A DNA stretch of 64,000 nucleotides, taken from contig CAVSQS010000005.1 in assembly GCA_963730165.1 (NCBI GenBank), forward strand, positions 665,620-729,619, written 5' to 3'. Every line of letters begins with the position of its first letter. Positions within the stretch are counted from its first letter, which is position 1. Position numbers and translations under genes: made by a program. The notes below the pieces were generated by a model that was given only the letters and a program-made list of their open reading frames with translations, did no database searches and was not told the origin of the DNA. This DNA is from DASSQJ01 sp963730165 (GTDB lineage: Bacteria; Actinomycetota; Actinomycetes; Actinomycetales; Dermatophilaceae). Shown piece after piece: positions 1-8,790 of the stretch.

Positions 1-474
1 CAGCACCTCGTCGAGCAGGTGGCCGTAGGTCAGCGCGTGCTCCGCGATGCCGTCGCCGGGCGGGTGGACCGGGGCGGCGGCGGCCAGGAGGGCGACGAGC
101 GCCTCGCGGTCGTCGTACTCGACCTGCGAGGCGGCCTCGGGGAACGCCGGCAGCCCCGCCTGGTGTGAGAGCAGGTGCCGGATCGTCGTGGCGTCCTTCC
201 CCGCCTGCGCGAACTCCGGCCAGACCGAGGCCACCCGCTGGCCCAGGCCGAGGTGTCCCTCGGCCACGGCGTCGAGGACGGCCAGCGCCGCGAACGGCTT
301 GGCCACCGAGAACGTCATGACGAGGGTGTCCGAGGCCCACGGCGAGGAACCGTCACGGGCCCCGACGGCGTGGTCGACCTCGAGCACCCCACCGCGCACG
401 ACCGCCACGACGCCGCCCGGCTCGTGCCCCGAGGCCACGAGCGCGTCCAGCACGTCGCCCGGATGGCTGCTCAC
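1..474 (-). CDS. Serine hydrolase, beta-lactamase/penicillin-binding-like (partial, runs off the window)
   Basis: The leftward frame from a GTG at 474 is open to the window edge and gives the first 158 residues of a class C beta-lactamase-like serine hydrolase. The nucleophile motif SxxK is visible as S-V-A-K at residues 56-59, in the usual context after a GGVVAVVRGG strand and before AALAVLD. The stretch LLSHQAGLPAF near residue 100 is also typical of the family, as is a YGH near residue 150 where YxN/YxS is expected. Members are esterases, D-aminopeptidases or carboxypeptidases; the substrate cannot be predicted. No signal peptide is seen, so it is probably cytoplasmic. The C-terminal half is missing here. 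Confidence 0.8.
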   Translation of the reverse strand, partial: MSSHPGDVLDALVASGHEPGGVVAVVRGGVLEVDHAVGARDGSSPWASDTLVMTFSVAKPFAALAVLDAVAEGHLGLGQRVASVWPEFAQAGKDATTIRHLLSHQAGLPAFPEAASQVEYDDREALVALLAAAAPVHPPGDGIAEHALTYGHLLDEVL

Positions 475-679
475 GGCGTGCCACCCTACGTCCCGCGCCC
501 GACGCCTGCACCGGGCGCCGATGGCGCCGGGGTGGGAGCTGGCCGCCGAGAACCTCTGGCCGGGAGAGGCCCGGTCGGCGACGCGCACCGGGCGAGGCGC
601 GGACCGGGCCTCCTCACCGCACTCCGAACAGGCAGCATCGGCCCACGAGGGGACCGACCCCCCGGGCTAGGGTGGAGCG

Positions 680-1708
680 ATGCGCTACCGACTGCTGGGC
701 AACAGTGGCTGCGCGGTCTCGGAGCTGTGCCTCGGCACCATGACCTTCGGGGCCGAGACCGACGAGGCCGGTTCGCACGAACAGCTCGACGTGTTCCTCG
801 ATGCCGGGGGCACGCTCGTGGACACCGCGGACGTCTACTCCGCGGGCGTCTCCGAGGAGATCATCGGCCGATGGCTGGCGGCGCGCCCGACCGAGGTCAC
901 CGAGCGTGTGGTCATCGCCACCAAGGGCCGGTTCGCCACCGACCCCACCCCCAACGGAAACGGCCTGTCCGCACGTCACCTGACCCGCGCCCTGGACGCG
1001 TCGCTGCGTCGGCTCGGGGTCGACGCCGTCGACCTCTACCAGGTGCACTCCTACGACCCGCACACCCCGCTCGAGGAGACGCTGCGCACGCTCGACGGGT
1101 TCGCACGGGCCGGGAAGATCCGGTACTACGGCCTCTCGAACTTCACCGGCTGGCAGCTGACGAAGGCCGTCCTCACCGCACGGGCGTTGGGTCTGCGGGA
1201 GCCGGTGACGCTGCAGCCGCAGTACAGCCTCATCGTCCGTGAGATCGAGTGGGAGATCGTGCCCGCGGCGCTCGACGCCGGCATGGGCCTGCTGCCGTGG
1301 AGCCCCCTCGGTGGGGGCTGGCTCTCCGGCAAGTACCGCCGCGACCAGCGGCCGACCGGCGCGACGCGGCTCGGCGAGGACCCCGGTCGCGGGATGGAGG
1401 CGTACGACCGACGCGGGAGCGAGCGGACGTGGCGGGTGGTCGACGCGGTGGGCCGGGTCGCCGAGAGCCGTGGGGTCTCCATGGCCGAGGTCGCGCTCGC
1501 CTGGGTCAACAACCGTCCCGCGGTGGTCTCGACGATCATCGGTGCCCGGACGACCGGGCAGCTCGAGACGAACCTGCGGGCGGCCGGGCTCGAGCTCACG
1601 GCCGAGGAGTGCTCACTGCTCGACGAGGCGAGCGACCTGCGTGCCACCGACTACCCGTACGGGGAGATGGGCCTGAACCAGCGCGCGCGCCGCCTCGGAG
1701 GCGGTTAG
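680..1708 (+). CDS. Aldo/keto reductase
   Basis: A 342-residue NAD(P)H-dependent aldo/keto reductase with a TIM-barrel fold. The catalytic tetrad can be placed at Asp48, Tyr53, Lys82 and His123 (motifs VDTADVYS, ATKGRF, YQVHSYD). The N-terminal MRYRLLGNSGCAVSELCLGTM is the standard start of the family, which supports the ATG at 680, and the cofactor-binding end SxIIGARTTGQLE is near residue 285. Reaction: reversible reduction of a carbonyl on a sugar, ketone or quinone; the substrate is not predictable. It is monocistronic, divergent from the serine hydrolase on the left, with about 150 bases before the next gene. Confidence 0.9.
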   Translation: MRYRLLGNSGCAVSELCLGTMTFGAETDEAGSHEQLDVFLDAGGTLVDTADVYSAGVSEEIIGRWLAARPTEVTERVVIATKGRFATDPTPNGNGLSARHLTRALDASLRRLGVDAVDLYQVHSYDPHTPLEETLRTLDGFARAGKIRYYGLSNFTGWQLTKAVLTARALGLREPVTLQPQYSLIVREIEWEIVPAALDAGMGLLPWSPLGGGWLSGKYRRDQRPTGATRLGEDPGRGMEAYDRRGSERTWRVVDAVGRVAESRGVSMAEVALAWVNNRPAVVSTIIGARTTGQLETNLRAAGLELTAEECSLLDEASDLRATDYPYGEMGLNQRARRLGGG

Positions 1709-1863
1709 CTCGCATTCGGGGTGGCGCCTCGGACCACCCCCGCCGGTCCGCAATCGACGAAGGCGTCGAATGCTGCGCACCACGCCGGATGGCGCGCAAC
1801 CCTTGACAGGACGACCGCCGGGTACTTCCTTTGACAGTGCGACTCAGGAGGGGAGAACTCGGT

Positions 1864-4083
1864 ATGGCGACAGCGTGGTGGCGGATCCGCATGGTTCTCG
1901 TGGCCGGGGTGGTGACCGCCATGACGGCGGCCACGGCAGCGGTCACCGCGGCCCAGCCGCCGGGGGCGAACGAGGCGGCCCCGCCGCCGACCCTGGCGTG
2001 CGACGACCTCGACTCGGCCCTCTGCCTGTTGCCGTTCCCCAACGACGTCTTCACGGTCGCCGACCCGACGAGCGCCACCGGTCGCCGGGTGCACCTGGAG
2101 GCGACGTCGACGCCGGTCAGCCAGCTCACCGGACGGCCCGTCGACCCCACGTCCTGGAACCGCAACGACGGCTTCTCGCCGGGCTCCCCGATCCTCACTT
2201 ACGTGCCCGGCATCGACCTGCACCAGACGTGGGGCACGAGCGACCAGCCGCACTCCGCCGCCGCGCCCAACGAGCTCGGATACTTCGACTACCGCGACCA
2301 GCTCGCCGACATCGACCGCTACCGCGCACCGGACGCCCCGATCGTGCTCCTCGACGCCGACACCGGGGAGCGGGTCCCGTTCTGGTCCGAGATCGACCAG
2401 CACCCGCTCGACGACGCCCAACGGGCCGGCGCCGGCGCCTACACCGACCTCGGCCAGCAGCTGCTCATCGTGCGCCCGGCGGTCAACCTCACCGAGGGGC
2501 ACCGGTACATCGTCGCCCTGCGACACCTGAAGAACGGCAGCGGAGAGGTCATCCCGGCGAGCAGCGCGTTCGCCGCGTACCGCGACGGGCAGGTCGACGA
2601 CCCCCGGACAGCGCACCTGGACTCGCTCTTCGCCACCCTGTCCCGGGCCGGCGTCGCGCGGCAGGATCTCTACCTCACCTGGGACTTCACGGTGGCCTCC
2701 CGCCAGTCCCTCACCGCGCCCGTGCTGCACATGCGGGACGAGGCGTTCGCGCAGCTCGGCGACACCGACCTCGCCGACCTGCGCGTCCAGGGGAAGTCGC
2801 CGCAGTTCAGCGTCACCTCGGTGCAGGACCTCGACCCGGCGACGAACAACGGCACCGCCCGACGCGTCGAGGGCACGGTCACGGTCCCCAACTTCCTCAA
2901 CACCCCTGACGGGCGCACGGGGTCGGTGTTCAACGACCCGGACCACGACGGCATCCCCGACCAGAACGGCACCCTGCAGGCCCGGTTCATCTGCGACCTG
3001 CCCCAGTCCGCCGTCGACGGGAAGGCCCGCGCGCTGCCGCTCCTCTACGGGCACGGTCTCCTCGGCAGCCCGTCGGAGGTCAACGGCGGCTCCGGCCTGC
3101 AGATGCGCCTGCGCGGCTACGCCACCTGCGCCACCCCGTGGATCGGCATGGCCCAGGACGACCAGCAGACGGTCGTCGGGCTGATGACGGACATCTCCGG
3201 CTTCGAGACCGTCGCCGACCGTTCCCAGCAGGGGTTCCTCGACTTGATGTACGTCGGGCGGGCCCTGGTCCACCACGACGGCTTCGCGAGCGACGCGGCC
3301 TTCCGGGTGCAGCGCGGCAAGGGGACCTCGACCCCGGCCATCCGGACCGCCCCGCGCGGCGGCACCTCGCCGCTGGCGTACGACGGCAACAGCCAGGGCG
3401 CGATCATGGGCGGCGCCTACATGGCCCTCACCCCCGACGCGCAGCGCGGCGTGCTCGGCGTCCCCGGCATGAACTACTCGACCCTGCTCAACCGCAGCGT
3501 CGACTTCGAGAACAACCCCTACCTCGCCGGCCTGCTCTACCAGGCCTACCCGCAGCCCGAGGAGCAGCAGCTGATCTTCGTCCTGCTCCAGATGCTCTGG
3601 GACCGCGCCGAGGCCAACGGCTACGCGAACCACATGACGGCCGACCCGCTGCCGAACACGCCGCAGCACGAGATTCTCATGCACGTGGCGATCGGCGACC
3701 ACCAGGTGGCGAACGTCGCCGCCGAGGTGGAGGCGCGCACCATCGGTGCCAAGCTCATGGTCCCGGCCCTTCTCCCCGGCAAGCACTGGGAGGAGAACCC
3801 GTACTACACCCCGACCGCGACCTACCCGTACCGCGGCTCGGCGATGGTCTACTGGGACTCCGGCAACGCCACGCCGCCGAACGGCAACATCCCGGCCGAC
3901 TACGGCGAGGACCCGCACGAGCACCCCCGGCGCGAGCCGGCCGGCGCCTACCAGAAGGCCCGGTTCCTCCAGGACGGTCTCGTCGTCGACGTCTGCAGCG
4001 ACCGGCCCTACCTGACGATGCACAACCCGCTGGCCGGCGGGGAGCCGTACTGCACGAGCTACCCGGGCTCCGCCACCTCCTGA
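1864..4083 (+). CDS. Secreted alpha/beta-hydrolase-like protein, function unknown
   Basis: A 739-residue exported protein. The start is taken at ATG 1864, preceded by AGGAGGGG about ten bases upstream, rather than the in-frame 1831. Residues 1-35 form a signal peptide (basic residues, then a hydrophobic stretch ending at an Ala-rich site). A G-N-S-Q-G motif at about residue 510 fits a nucleophile elbow and is preceded by YGHGLLGSP near residue 390, an oxyanion-type loop. The end of the protein is rich in aromatic and Pro/Gly residues. It resembles large secreted lipase/esterase-like hypothetical proteins of actinobacteria, but I recognise no characterised family. Two TTGACA hexamers lie at 1803 and 1831 upstream, without a convincing -10 partner. 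Confidence 0.75.
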   Translation: MATAWWRIRMVLVAGVVTAMTAATAAVTAAQPPGANEAAPPPTLACDDLDSALCLLPFPNDVFTVADPTSATGRRVHLEATSTPVSQLTGRPVDPTSWNRNDGFSPGSPILTYVPGIDLHQTWGTSDQPHSAAAPNELGYFDYRDQLADIDRYRAPDAPIVLLDADTGERVPFWSEIDQHPLDDAQRAGAGAYTDLGQQLLIVRPAVNLTEGHRYIVALRHLKNGSGEVIPASSAFAAYRDGQVDDPRTAHLDSLFATLSRAGVARQDLYLTWDFTVASRQSLTAPVLHMRDEAFAQLGDTDLADLRVQGKSPQFSVTSVQDLDPATNNGTARRVEGTVTVPNFLNTPDGRTGSVFNDPDHDGIPDQNGTLQARFICDLPQSAVDGKARALPLLYGHGLLGSPSEVNGGSGLQMRLRGYATCATPWIGMAQDDQQTVVGLMTDISGFETVADRSQQGFLDLMYVGRALVHHDGFASDAAFRVQRGKGTSTPAIRTAPRGGTSPLAYDGNSQGAIMGGAYMALTPDAQRGVLGVPGMNYSTLLNRSVDFENNPYLAGLLYQAYPQPEEQQLIFVLLQMLWDRAEANGYANHMTADPLPNTPQHEILMHVAIGDHQVANVAAEVEARTIGAKLMVPALLPGKHWEENPYYTPTATYPYRGSAMVYWDSGNATPPNGNIPADYGEDPHEHPRREPAGAYQKARFLQDGLVVDVCSDRPYLTMHNPLAGGEPYCTSYPGSATS

Positions 4084-4185
4084 GGACCGGCCGGCGGCGC
4101 ACGAGGGCCGCACCCTCGCCTCCAGCGGGCGTGCGCGCCTCGGGCTGTGGCGGGCTCGCCGTGGGCCCCGACCCGGGCGCGAGCA

Positions 4186-4653
4186 CTACTCCTGCGCGCC
4201 CTCGACGGTCGACCCCGTCGGGGGCCGGCCGTGGATCACCGAGGCGAAGAGCGCCTCGTAGTCGCCGACCATCCGCTCGGCCGAGAACCGCGCGATGGCG
4301 TCGGCCCGGCAGGCGCCCCGGTCGAGGTGGGCGGCCGCGTGCACGGCCTCGACGGCTCCGTCCAGCCCGGTGACGAGGAAGCCGGTGACCCCCTGCCGCA
4401 CGATCTCGGGCATCGACCCCCGCGCGCGGGTGATGACGGGGGTCCCGGTGGCCATCGCCTCGACGACGGAGAGGCCGAACGGGCCGTCGACCTCGATGAG
4501 GTGGCGCAGGGCCCTGGCGCCGCCCAGGAGCCGGTCGCGCTCCGTCGATCCGACCGGACCGACATAGGTGACCCGCACGCCGTCGAGGAACGGCTCGACG
4601 TGCTCCCGGTGGTAGTCGGCGTCCTGGACGACGCCGGCGATGACCAGGGGCAT
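4186..4653 (-). pseudogene. Glycosyltransferase family 4, C-terminal fragment
   Basis: The leftward frame encodes only the nucleotide-sugar-binding C-terminal domain of a GT-B glycosyltransferase (family 4). It begins at MPLVIAG and includes FGLSVVEAMATGTPVI (the E-x7-E region) and a GSMPEIV segment. About 155 residues remain of an expected 350-400, and the acceptor-binding N-terminal domain is absent. The in-frame sequence upstream of 4653 has no family resemblance, so the 5' part was lost. It marks the left border of the catabolic island. An ATG at 4653 could still allow translation of the stub, but activity is unlikely. Confidence 0.7.
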
Positions 4654-4990
4654 TGGCGGGGTGGCGATGGGCCCGCCGCGACCCGCGCGGTGCTGCCCGC
4701 CCAGAGGCAGGCGACGTACTCGCGGGCATCCTTCGTGCAGCAGCTGCGCGAGCTCGGCGGCGACCAGACGGACTCCACCTTCGTGCTCGACGCCCTGCCG
4801 GACACCTTCGGTCGCACCGAGCTGGGCCTGGGCATCGACCGGCTGCACGACCAGCGCCTGACCCGGGGGGCGACCGAGTGCATGCGCTCACCAGGAGCGC
4901 CGGGAGGAGGCACAGGGAAACGGTGGGTGGCGAATGGCCACCGCCCTCCCGGCGGATCACGCAGCGACCCCCGTCGGCCCGGAGGTCCGC
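4654..4990. other. Junction region without an assignable gene
   Basis: No complete gene is seen. The plus frame across about 4690-4890 reads like protein-coding sequence (a stretch ATYSRASFVQQLREL followed by DSTFVLDALPDTFGRTELGLG) but has neither start nor end. It may be a scrap of a further gene deleted when the island was inserted. I could not assign it to a family. Confidence 0.35.
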
Positions 4991-5353
4991 TCAGGCGGCT
5001 GGCCCAGCCTCCCGGGTCACCTCGACGGGCTCGGCGAGCACGTAGAAGCGGAATGCCGTGCGACCTTGCGGGCTCCGTCCGGCAGGCACGGGGTGCTCCT
5101 CGAACCACTGCACGTAGCGCTGGTAGGCCGATTCGTCGGCGAAGTGCATCTCGGCGATCCGATAGAAGCTGGATCCGTGGACCGGGGTATCGCCGGTGGC
5201 CTTGGTCACGGGCCGCAGGACCTTGTTGAAGACCAACTTGTCCAGATGCGGATTGGCGAGCAGGTCCGGTGCGTGGACGTTGAACAGCCAGTCCTCGTAC
5301 TCCTGCTCGCTCACCCCGGGTTGGATGTCATAGCCAAGGATCGTCTTGATCAT
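4991..5353 (-). CDS. EthD-like dimeric alpha/beta-barrel protein
   Basis: A 120-residue protein starting MIKTILGYDIQPGVSEQEYE, with the size and beta-alpha-beta pattern of EthD/dimeric ferredoxin-like barrel proteins. The family includes small oxygenase- or isomerase-like accessory proteins of catabolic operons; no catalytic residue can be assigned here. The ATG overlaps the stop of the preceding FMN-fold gene (ATGA at 5350-5353), so it is translationally coupled and is the last gene of the ten-gene leftward operon. A single small gene of unknown role at the operon end fits an accessory or substrate-binding function. Confidence 0.65.
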   Translation of the reverse strand: MIKTILGYDIQPGVSEQEYEDWLFNVHAPDLLANPHLDKLVFNKVLRPVTKATGDTPVHGSSFYRIAEMHFADESAYQRYVQWFEEHPVPAGRSPQGRTAFRFYVLAEPVEVTREAGPAA

Positions 5354-5892
5354 GTCTCGCTCTCCCGTCGCCAGGTGAAGGACTGTGCGTTGCAGCCGAA
5401 CCCTTCGACGCGGACCACGGCAGGCCGCACCACCAGACCGGCCAGGTTGCGTCGGACGTCATCGTCGTCTCGATCGGGAGCCTTCGTATGACCCTGGCTG
5501 AGCAGGCGCGCGGACTCCCGCCGGTAGTGCGCCAGTGTCCACTCCGCAGTCTGGAACTCGACCGTTCCGCGGACGAAGACGACGCGAGGCGGCAGCCAGC
5601 CGAAGTCGTAGACGGCAGGCTCCTCGTTGGTGGCCCCCGGTGCAGGGGAGCCGACCCAAGCCAGTTCCAGCCGGGGATTGGCGCGCAGCTGGGCGAGTCG
5701 CCTGTGGTGACGCCGCTGGATCAGGTGCACCGTCCAGTCGTCGTTGAGGGTTGCGCCCACTGTTCGGGTGACGGGGAAACCCTCGGCGTCGACGGTGGTG
5801 AGCTGAGCGAACCGAGCCTCCTCGGCCATGAAACGACGGACTGCCCGCTCAACCGACTCGGGGAGCTCAGCCACGGCTGCAGTCCTGCTCAC
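5350..5892 (-). CDS. Pyridoxamine 5'-phosphate oxidase-like FMN-binding split-barrel protein
   Basis: A protein of about 180 residues with the split-barrel flavin-binding fold of the PNPOx-like superfamily. An N-terminal helix (RAVRRFMAEEARFAQLTTVDAEGFPVTRTVGA) is followed by strands ending in a conserved-looking Trp/Arg region (WTVHLIQRRHHRRLAQLRANPRLELAW is too long to be a motif, but its H-R-R-L core is typical). The start is uncertain: GTG at 5892 (26-base overlap with the gene before) or GTG at 5874 (8-base overlap). Such proteins bind FMN or F420, or reduce or oxidise small molecules. Given the F420 biosynthesis genes at 59 kb, F420 use is conceivable but unproven. Confidence 0.7.
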   Translation of the reverse strand: MSRTAAVAELPESVERAVRRFMAEEARFAQLTTVDAEGFPVTRTVGATLNDDWTVHLIQRRHHRRLAQLRANPRLELAWVGSPAPGATNEEPAVYDFGWLPPRVVFVRGTVEFQTAEWTLAHYRRESARLLSQGHTKAPDRDDDDVRRNLAGLVVRPAVVRVEGFGCNAQSFTWRRESET

Positions 5893-6709
5893 GCCACGCC
5901 TCCCCCGACAACCAGCTGAGGTAGCTGGCCGCGGAGTCGGCGACGACCTGCGCCGCATCCTGTTCGACGACTCGAGTCCACCAGCCGCCGTAGATGCGGT
6001 CATAGCGATGGTCCGCGACGGCATCGACGACTCGGCGAACGGCCTCGGCGGGCAGCGGGATGTGGTTGGGGTAGCTCCGCATGAAGCTGACTCGGCCGAG
6101 GTCCATCGTGACCGTGATGGTGTCCCCGGTGAGCAGGGCGCCTCGCCCGTCGGCGGCGGATGGCACGTGAAGCACGCTGCTACCGGCGAAGTGGCCGCCG
6201 CACTGGATGAGGTCGACGCCGGGTAGGGGTTGAGCCCGGCCGCGCCAGAGCCGCACCGTCGGGCCGCCACGAACCAGCCACTCCTCGTCGTCCGTGTTGA
6301 CCCACAGCGGCGCCTCGAAGAGTGTGCTCCACTCGACCTGCACTCCGTAGAAGTGCGGGTGGGAGGCTGCGACCGCTGCGAGGCCGCCGAGCGCGCGGAC
6401 GCGATCGACGGCAGCCGCATCGAGGTAGCCGGGAGGGTCCCAGAGCAGGTTTCCTTCGGGAGTGAGCACGAGCACGCCCCGCTGCCCGATGCCGAACGTG
6501 GGCTCGACGCCGAGGCCGACCAGTCGGGGTTCCAGGTCCCTGAAGTCCACGCGGTAGCCGGCGCCCTCGAGCTCATCGAGAGTGGTCCAGCGCTGCCCGT
6601 CGTGAGCCACGTACTGCCTCTCGTCCGAACAGATCCGACAGGACGCGGGCGGCAGGGGCGAGGGCTCGTACTGGACGGCGCAGGTGCGACAGATCCACGC
6701 CTGGTTCAC
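5867..6709 (-). CDS. MBL-fold metallo-hydrolase with N-terminal zinc ribbon
   Basis: A 280-residue metallo-beta-lactamase-fold protein. The first 30 residues hold C-R-T-C and C-R-I-C pairs 16 residues apart, a rubredoxin/zinc-ribbon site. The MBL metal ligands are visible as the HPHFYG motif (in place of HxHxDH), a His in CGGHFAGSS, an Asp in LTGDT and a His in SYPNHIPLP. The GTG start at 6709 overlaps the stop of the upstream flavoprotein gene (GTGA). The atypical HPHFYG version occurs in hydrolases of unknown substrate. Its place in the operon suggests a thioester, lactone or amide hydrolysis step; this is inference. Confidence 0.75.
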   Translation of the reverse strand: MNQAWICRTCAVQYEPSPLPPASCRICSDERQYVAHDGQRWTTLDELEGAGYRVDFRDLEPRLVGLGVEPTFGIGQRGVLVLTPEGNLLWDPPGYLDAAAVDRVRALGGLAAVAASHPHFYGVQVEWSTLFEAPLWVNTDDEEWLVRGGPTVRLWRGRAQPLPGVDLIQCGGHFAGSSVLHVPSAADGRGALLTGDTITVTMDLGRVSFMRSYPNHIPLPAEAVRRVVDAVADHRYDRIYGGWWTRVVEQDAAQVVADSAASYLSWLSGEAWREQDCSRG

Positions 6710-8076
6710 TGTCCGCGCCCTTCCGCGACGTCCTCGGCGGCGAGGAGGGCCAGCCCGAGCGCAGGGAGGAGACCGTTTCCGGCAAGGTACCCGCCCGGCC
6801 CGTGGCCCGAGATGCTCATGGCGGCGCCGCCGGAGGCGTAGAGCCCTGGGACCGGCGAGCCGTCCGGATGCAGCACGTGCGCCTGCCCGTCGACCCGCAG
6901 CCCACCCTGGGTGTGGAACAGCGCCGGGCTGACCCTGACCCCGGCATAGGGGGGGTGGAGAGGCTGCTCCCACACTCGGCGACCGAAGGAGTCCTCGCCG
7001 TGCCCGGTGGCGAGTGCCGCGACCGCGTCGAGCTCGCGGGCCAGACTGTCAGGGTCGAGGTCGAAAGCCGCAGCCAGCTCACCGGGAGAGTCGGCCCAGC
7101 GCAAGGCACCGGAGTCGACGGTGTCACGGAAGTCAGTGAAGGCAAGGCAGGCGTCGTGGATGCGGCGGTCGAGGACGAGGACGGCAGCCCCGCTGGGCTG
7201 GCGCAGGACCTCCCGCGCATATTCGGAGTATCCGACGGTCTCGTCACCGAACCGCTGACCTTGGTGGTTGACGAGGATCGCCCCGTGCATCACGGTCGCC
7301 CAGCCCACCAGGGTTCCCGCCGGCATGGCCAGAGCGGCATGGCCTTGGTAGGCGTCGAGGAAGGCGGTGTCAGCGCCCAGTCCGGTGCCCAATCGCAGTG
7401 CGTCCCCGCGCGACTCCGCGCTGCCGTGGTAGACCGCGCCCGCGATCTCGGGGATGTAGCGGGCAACGAGCTCCTCGTCGGCGCCGTAGCCGTTCGTCGC
7501 GAGCAGCACCGCTGAGGTGTCGATGTCCTCCACCCGACCATCCGGGTACGTGATCCCGACACCGCTCACGGCCCCGTCCGTGGCGTGCACCCGGGTCAAC
7601 CGGGCCGGAGCCAGCATCATGATGGCGTCGTGGTCGTGGACCGCCTTCACCAGGCCGGCGAGGAGGCGGCGCCCTGAGCGACCCGGGACCGTGTGGCAAC
7701 GCAGCCGCGAGTGCCCCGGGTAGGGGAAGTCCGTGACGAGGCTCATCGGAAGTCCGGCATCGTCGGCGAGCCACGTGACGAGTCGGCCGCTGACCTCGGC
7801 GAGGCCCCGGGCCAAGGCGCGGTCCGCCTCGCCGTGGGTCTTGGCGAGGATGTCCTCGACGAATCTCTCCGGGGAGTCGTCGATGCCCGCTTCCATCTGC
7901 CAGCGGGTGCCGGCCCCCGGGACCATGGCGGTCGACATGGCGGTGTTGTTGCCGCGCTGGAAGTGCTTGCTGGCTTCCACGACGAGGACCGACAGGCCCA
8001 GTTGGGCGCCGCGGAGCGCGGCGACCAGGCCGCCGCCAGCTCCGGCGACGATCAGGTCCGGGTTGGCGTCGCTCAT
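6706..8076 (-). CDS. FAD-dependent fumarate-reductase/tricarballylate-dehydrogenase-like flavoprotein
   Basis: A 456-residue flavoprotein of the fumarate reductase/succinate dehydrogenase superfamily. The dinucleotide-binding motif is IVAGAGGGLVAAL near residues 9-21, followed by VVEASKHFQRGNN. The C-terminal FAD contact HTQGGLRVDGQAHVL and the ending SGGAAMSISGHGPGGYLAGNG are typical. Family reactions include reduction of a C=C next to a carboxylate or dehydrogenation of tricarballylate and 3-oxosteroids. No haem or Fe-S domain is attached, so it needs a separate electron partner or reoxidises by O2. The start at 8076 overlaps the racemase stop by ATGA. Confidence 0.85.
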   Translation of the reverse strand: MSDANPDLIVAGAGGGLVAALRGAQLGLSVLVVEASKHFQRGNNTAMSTAMVPGAGTRWQMEAGIDDSPERFVEDILAKTHGEADRALARGLAEVSGRLVTWLADDAGLPMSLVTDFPYPGHSRLRCHTVPGRSGRRLLAGLVKAVHDHDAIMMLAPARLTRVHATDGAVSGVGITYPDGRVEDIDTSAVLLATNGYGADEELVARYIPEIAGAVYHGSAESRGDALRLGTGLGADTAFLDAYQGHAALAMPAGTLVGWATVMHGAILVNHQGQRFGDETVGYSEYAREVLRQPSGAAVLVLDRRIHDACLAFTDFRDTVDSGALRWADSPGELAAAFDLDPDSLARELDAVAALATGHGEDSFGRRVWEQPLHPPYAGVRVSPALFHTQGGLRVDGQAHVLHPDGSPVPGLYASGGAAMSISGHGPGGYLAGNGLLPALGLALLAAEDVAEGRGQ

Positions 8077-8744
8077 GCGCCGGCACCGCTCAGCGCCGGG
8101 TTCAGAAGCCCGGTTTCCGCAGCGACGGCCGCTGCCCGCAGTGCCGCGGCCGTGGGGTCGACGATGGCCGGCCCGGGACGGCCAGGGCGAACGTCCACGG
8201 CGGAGCAGCCGTTGATGACAGCGCCTGCCTCGGTCAGTTCTGCGACGGCTTCGGTGATGGCCGCATCCCAACTGTTGCCCATGGAGATGTCGTCGAAGGT
8301 CAGATCGAGCACGCGTACGCCCTGGAACATGCGGTCCCAGCCATAGTCCCTGACACGCGCCGCAAGTTCGTCCGCGATGGCCTGGTTGCGAGCCACGGCG
8401 GCGAACGGCAGACCCAGTCCCATCAGGACGGAGGTGGAGAGGCGGAGGATGCCCAGCAGCGGGAGCCCGTTCTCCAACGTGGTCCCGACTCCGGGGTCGA
8501 GCACGCAGTCAGGGAGCACGGCATCGTACTCGCTGGGGCTGGTCCGTTCCGCTTCCTCGAGCACCAGCGCCTCCGAGCGGCGGATGTCTGCGGACGTCTC
8601 CAGCGCTCGAGGCACCCCCTGGTCACCGCGAAGGTCGACCAGATCGACGTGCAGTCCGTGAGGGGACAAGCGGTGGTAGCGCTGCTGCCGCCGGGACAGT
8701 TCGTCGGCACCGACGTGGATTGGTGTGATCGCCTTGATCCGCAT
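8073..8744 (-). CDS. Asp/Glu/hydantoin racemase family protein
   Basis: A 223-residue two-lobe protein of the Asp/Glu racemase superfamily. The two catalytic cysteines are present at Cys80 (LPDCVLDPG) and Cys180 (INGCSAVD). The family contains aspartate and glutamate racemases, hydantoin racemase, maleate isomerase and arylmalonate decarboxylase, so either racemisation or cis-trans isomerisation of a carboxylate is possible. A hydantoinase-like amidohydrolase in the same regulon (21037-22518) makes hydantoin-type racemisation one option; that is inference. It lies 46 bases after livF in the leftward operon. Confidence 0.85.
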   Translation of the reverse strand: MRIKAITPIHVGADELSRRQQRYHRLSPHGLHVDLVDLRGDQGVPRALETSADIRRSEALVLEEAERTSPSEYDAVLPDCVLDPGVGTTLENGLPLLGILRLSTSVLMGLGLPFAAVARNQAIADELAARVRDYGWDRMFQGVRVLDLTFDDISMGNSWDAAITEAVAELTEAGAVINGCSAVDVRPGRPGPAIVDPTAAALRAAAVAAETGLLNPALSGAGA

Positions 8745-8790
8745 GTTCGTGCTTTCCCTTCGCTCTAGCTCGGCTCATGCGCTGCTCCGG

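Noticed and set aside
1705..4113. 802-residue open frame on the minus strand opposite the secreted hydrolase
   Set aside because: It is antisense to a gene with signal peptide, ribosome site and GxSxG motif; its translation is Arg/Val/Gly/Asp-rich with no family features, typical of high-GC shadow frames.
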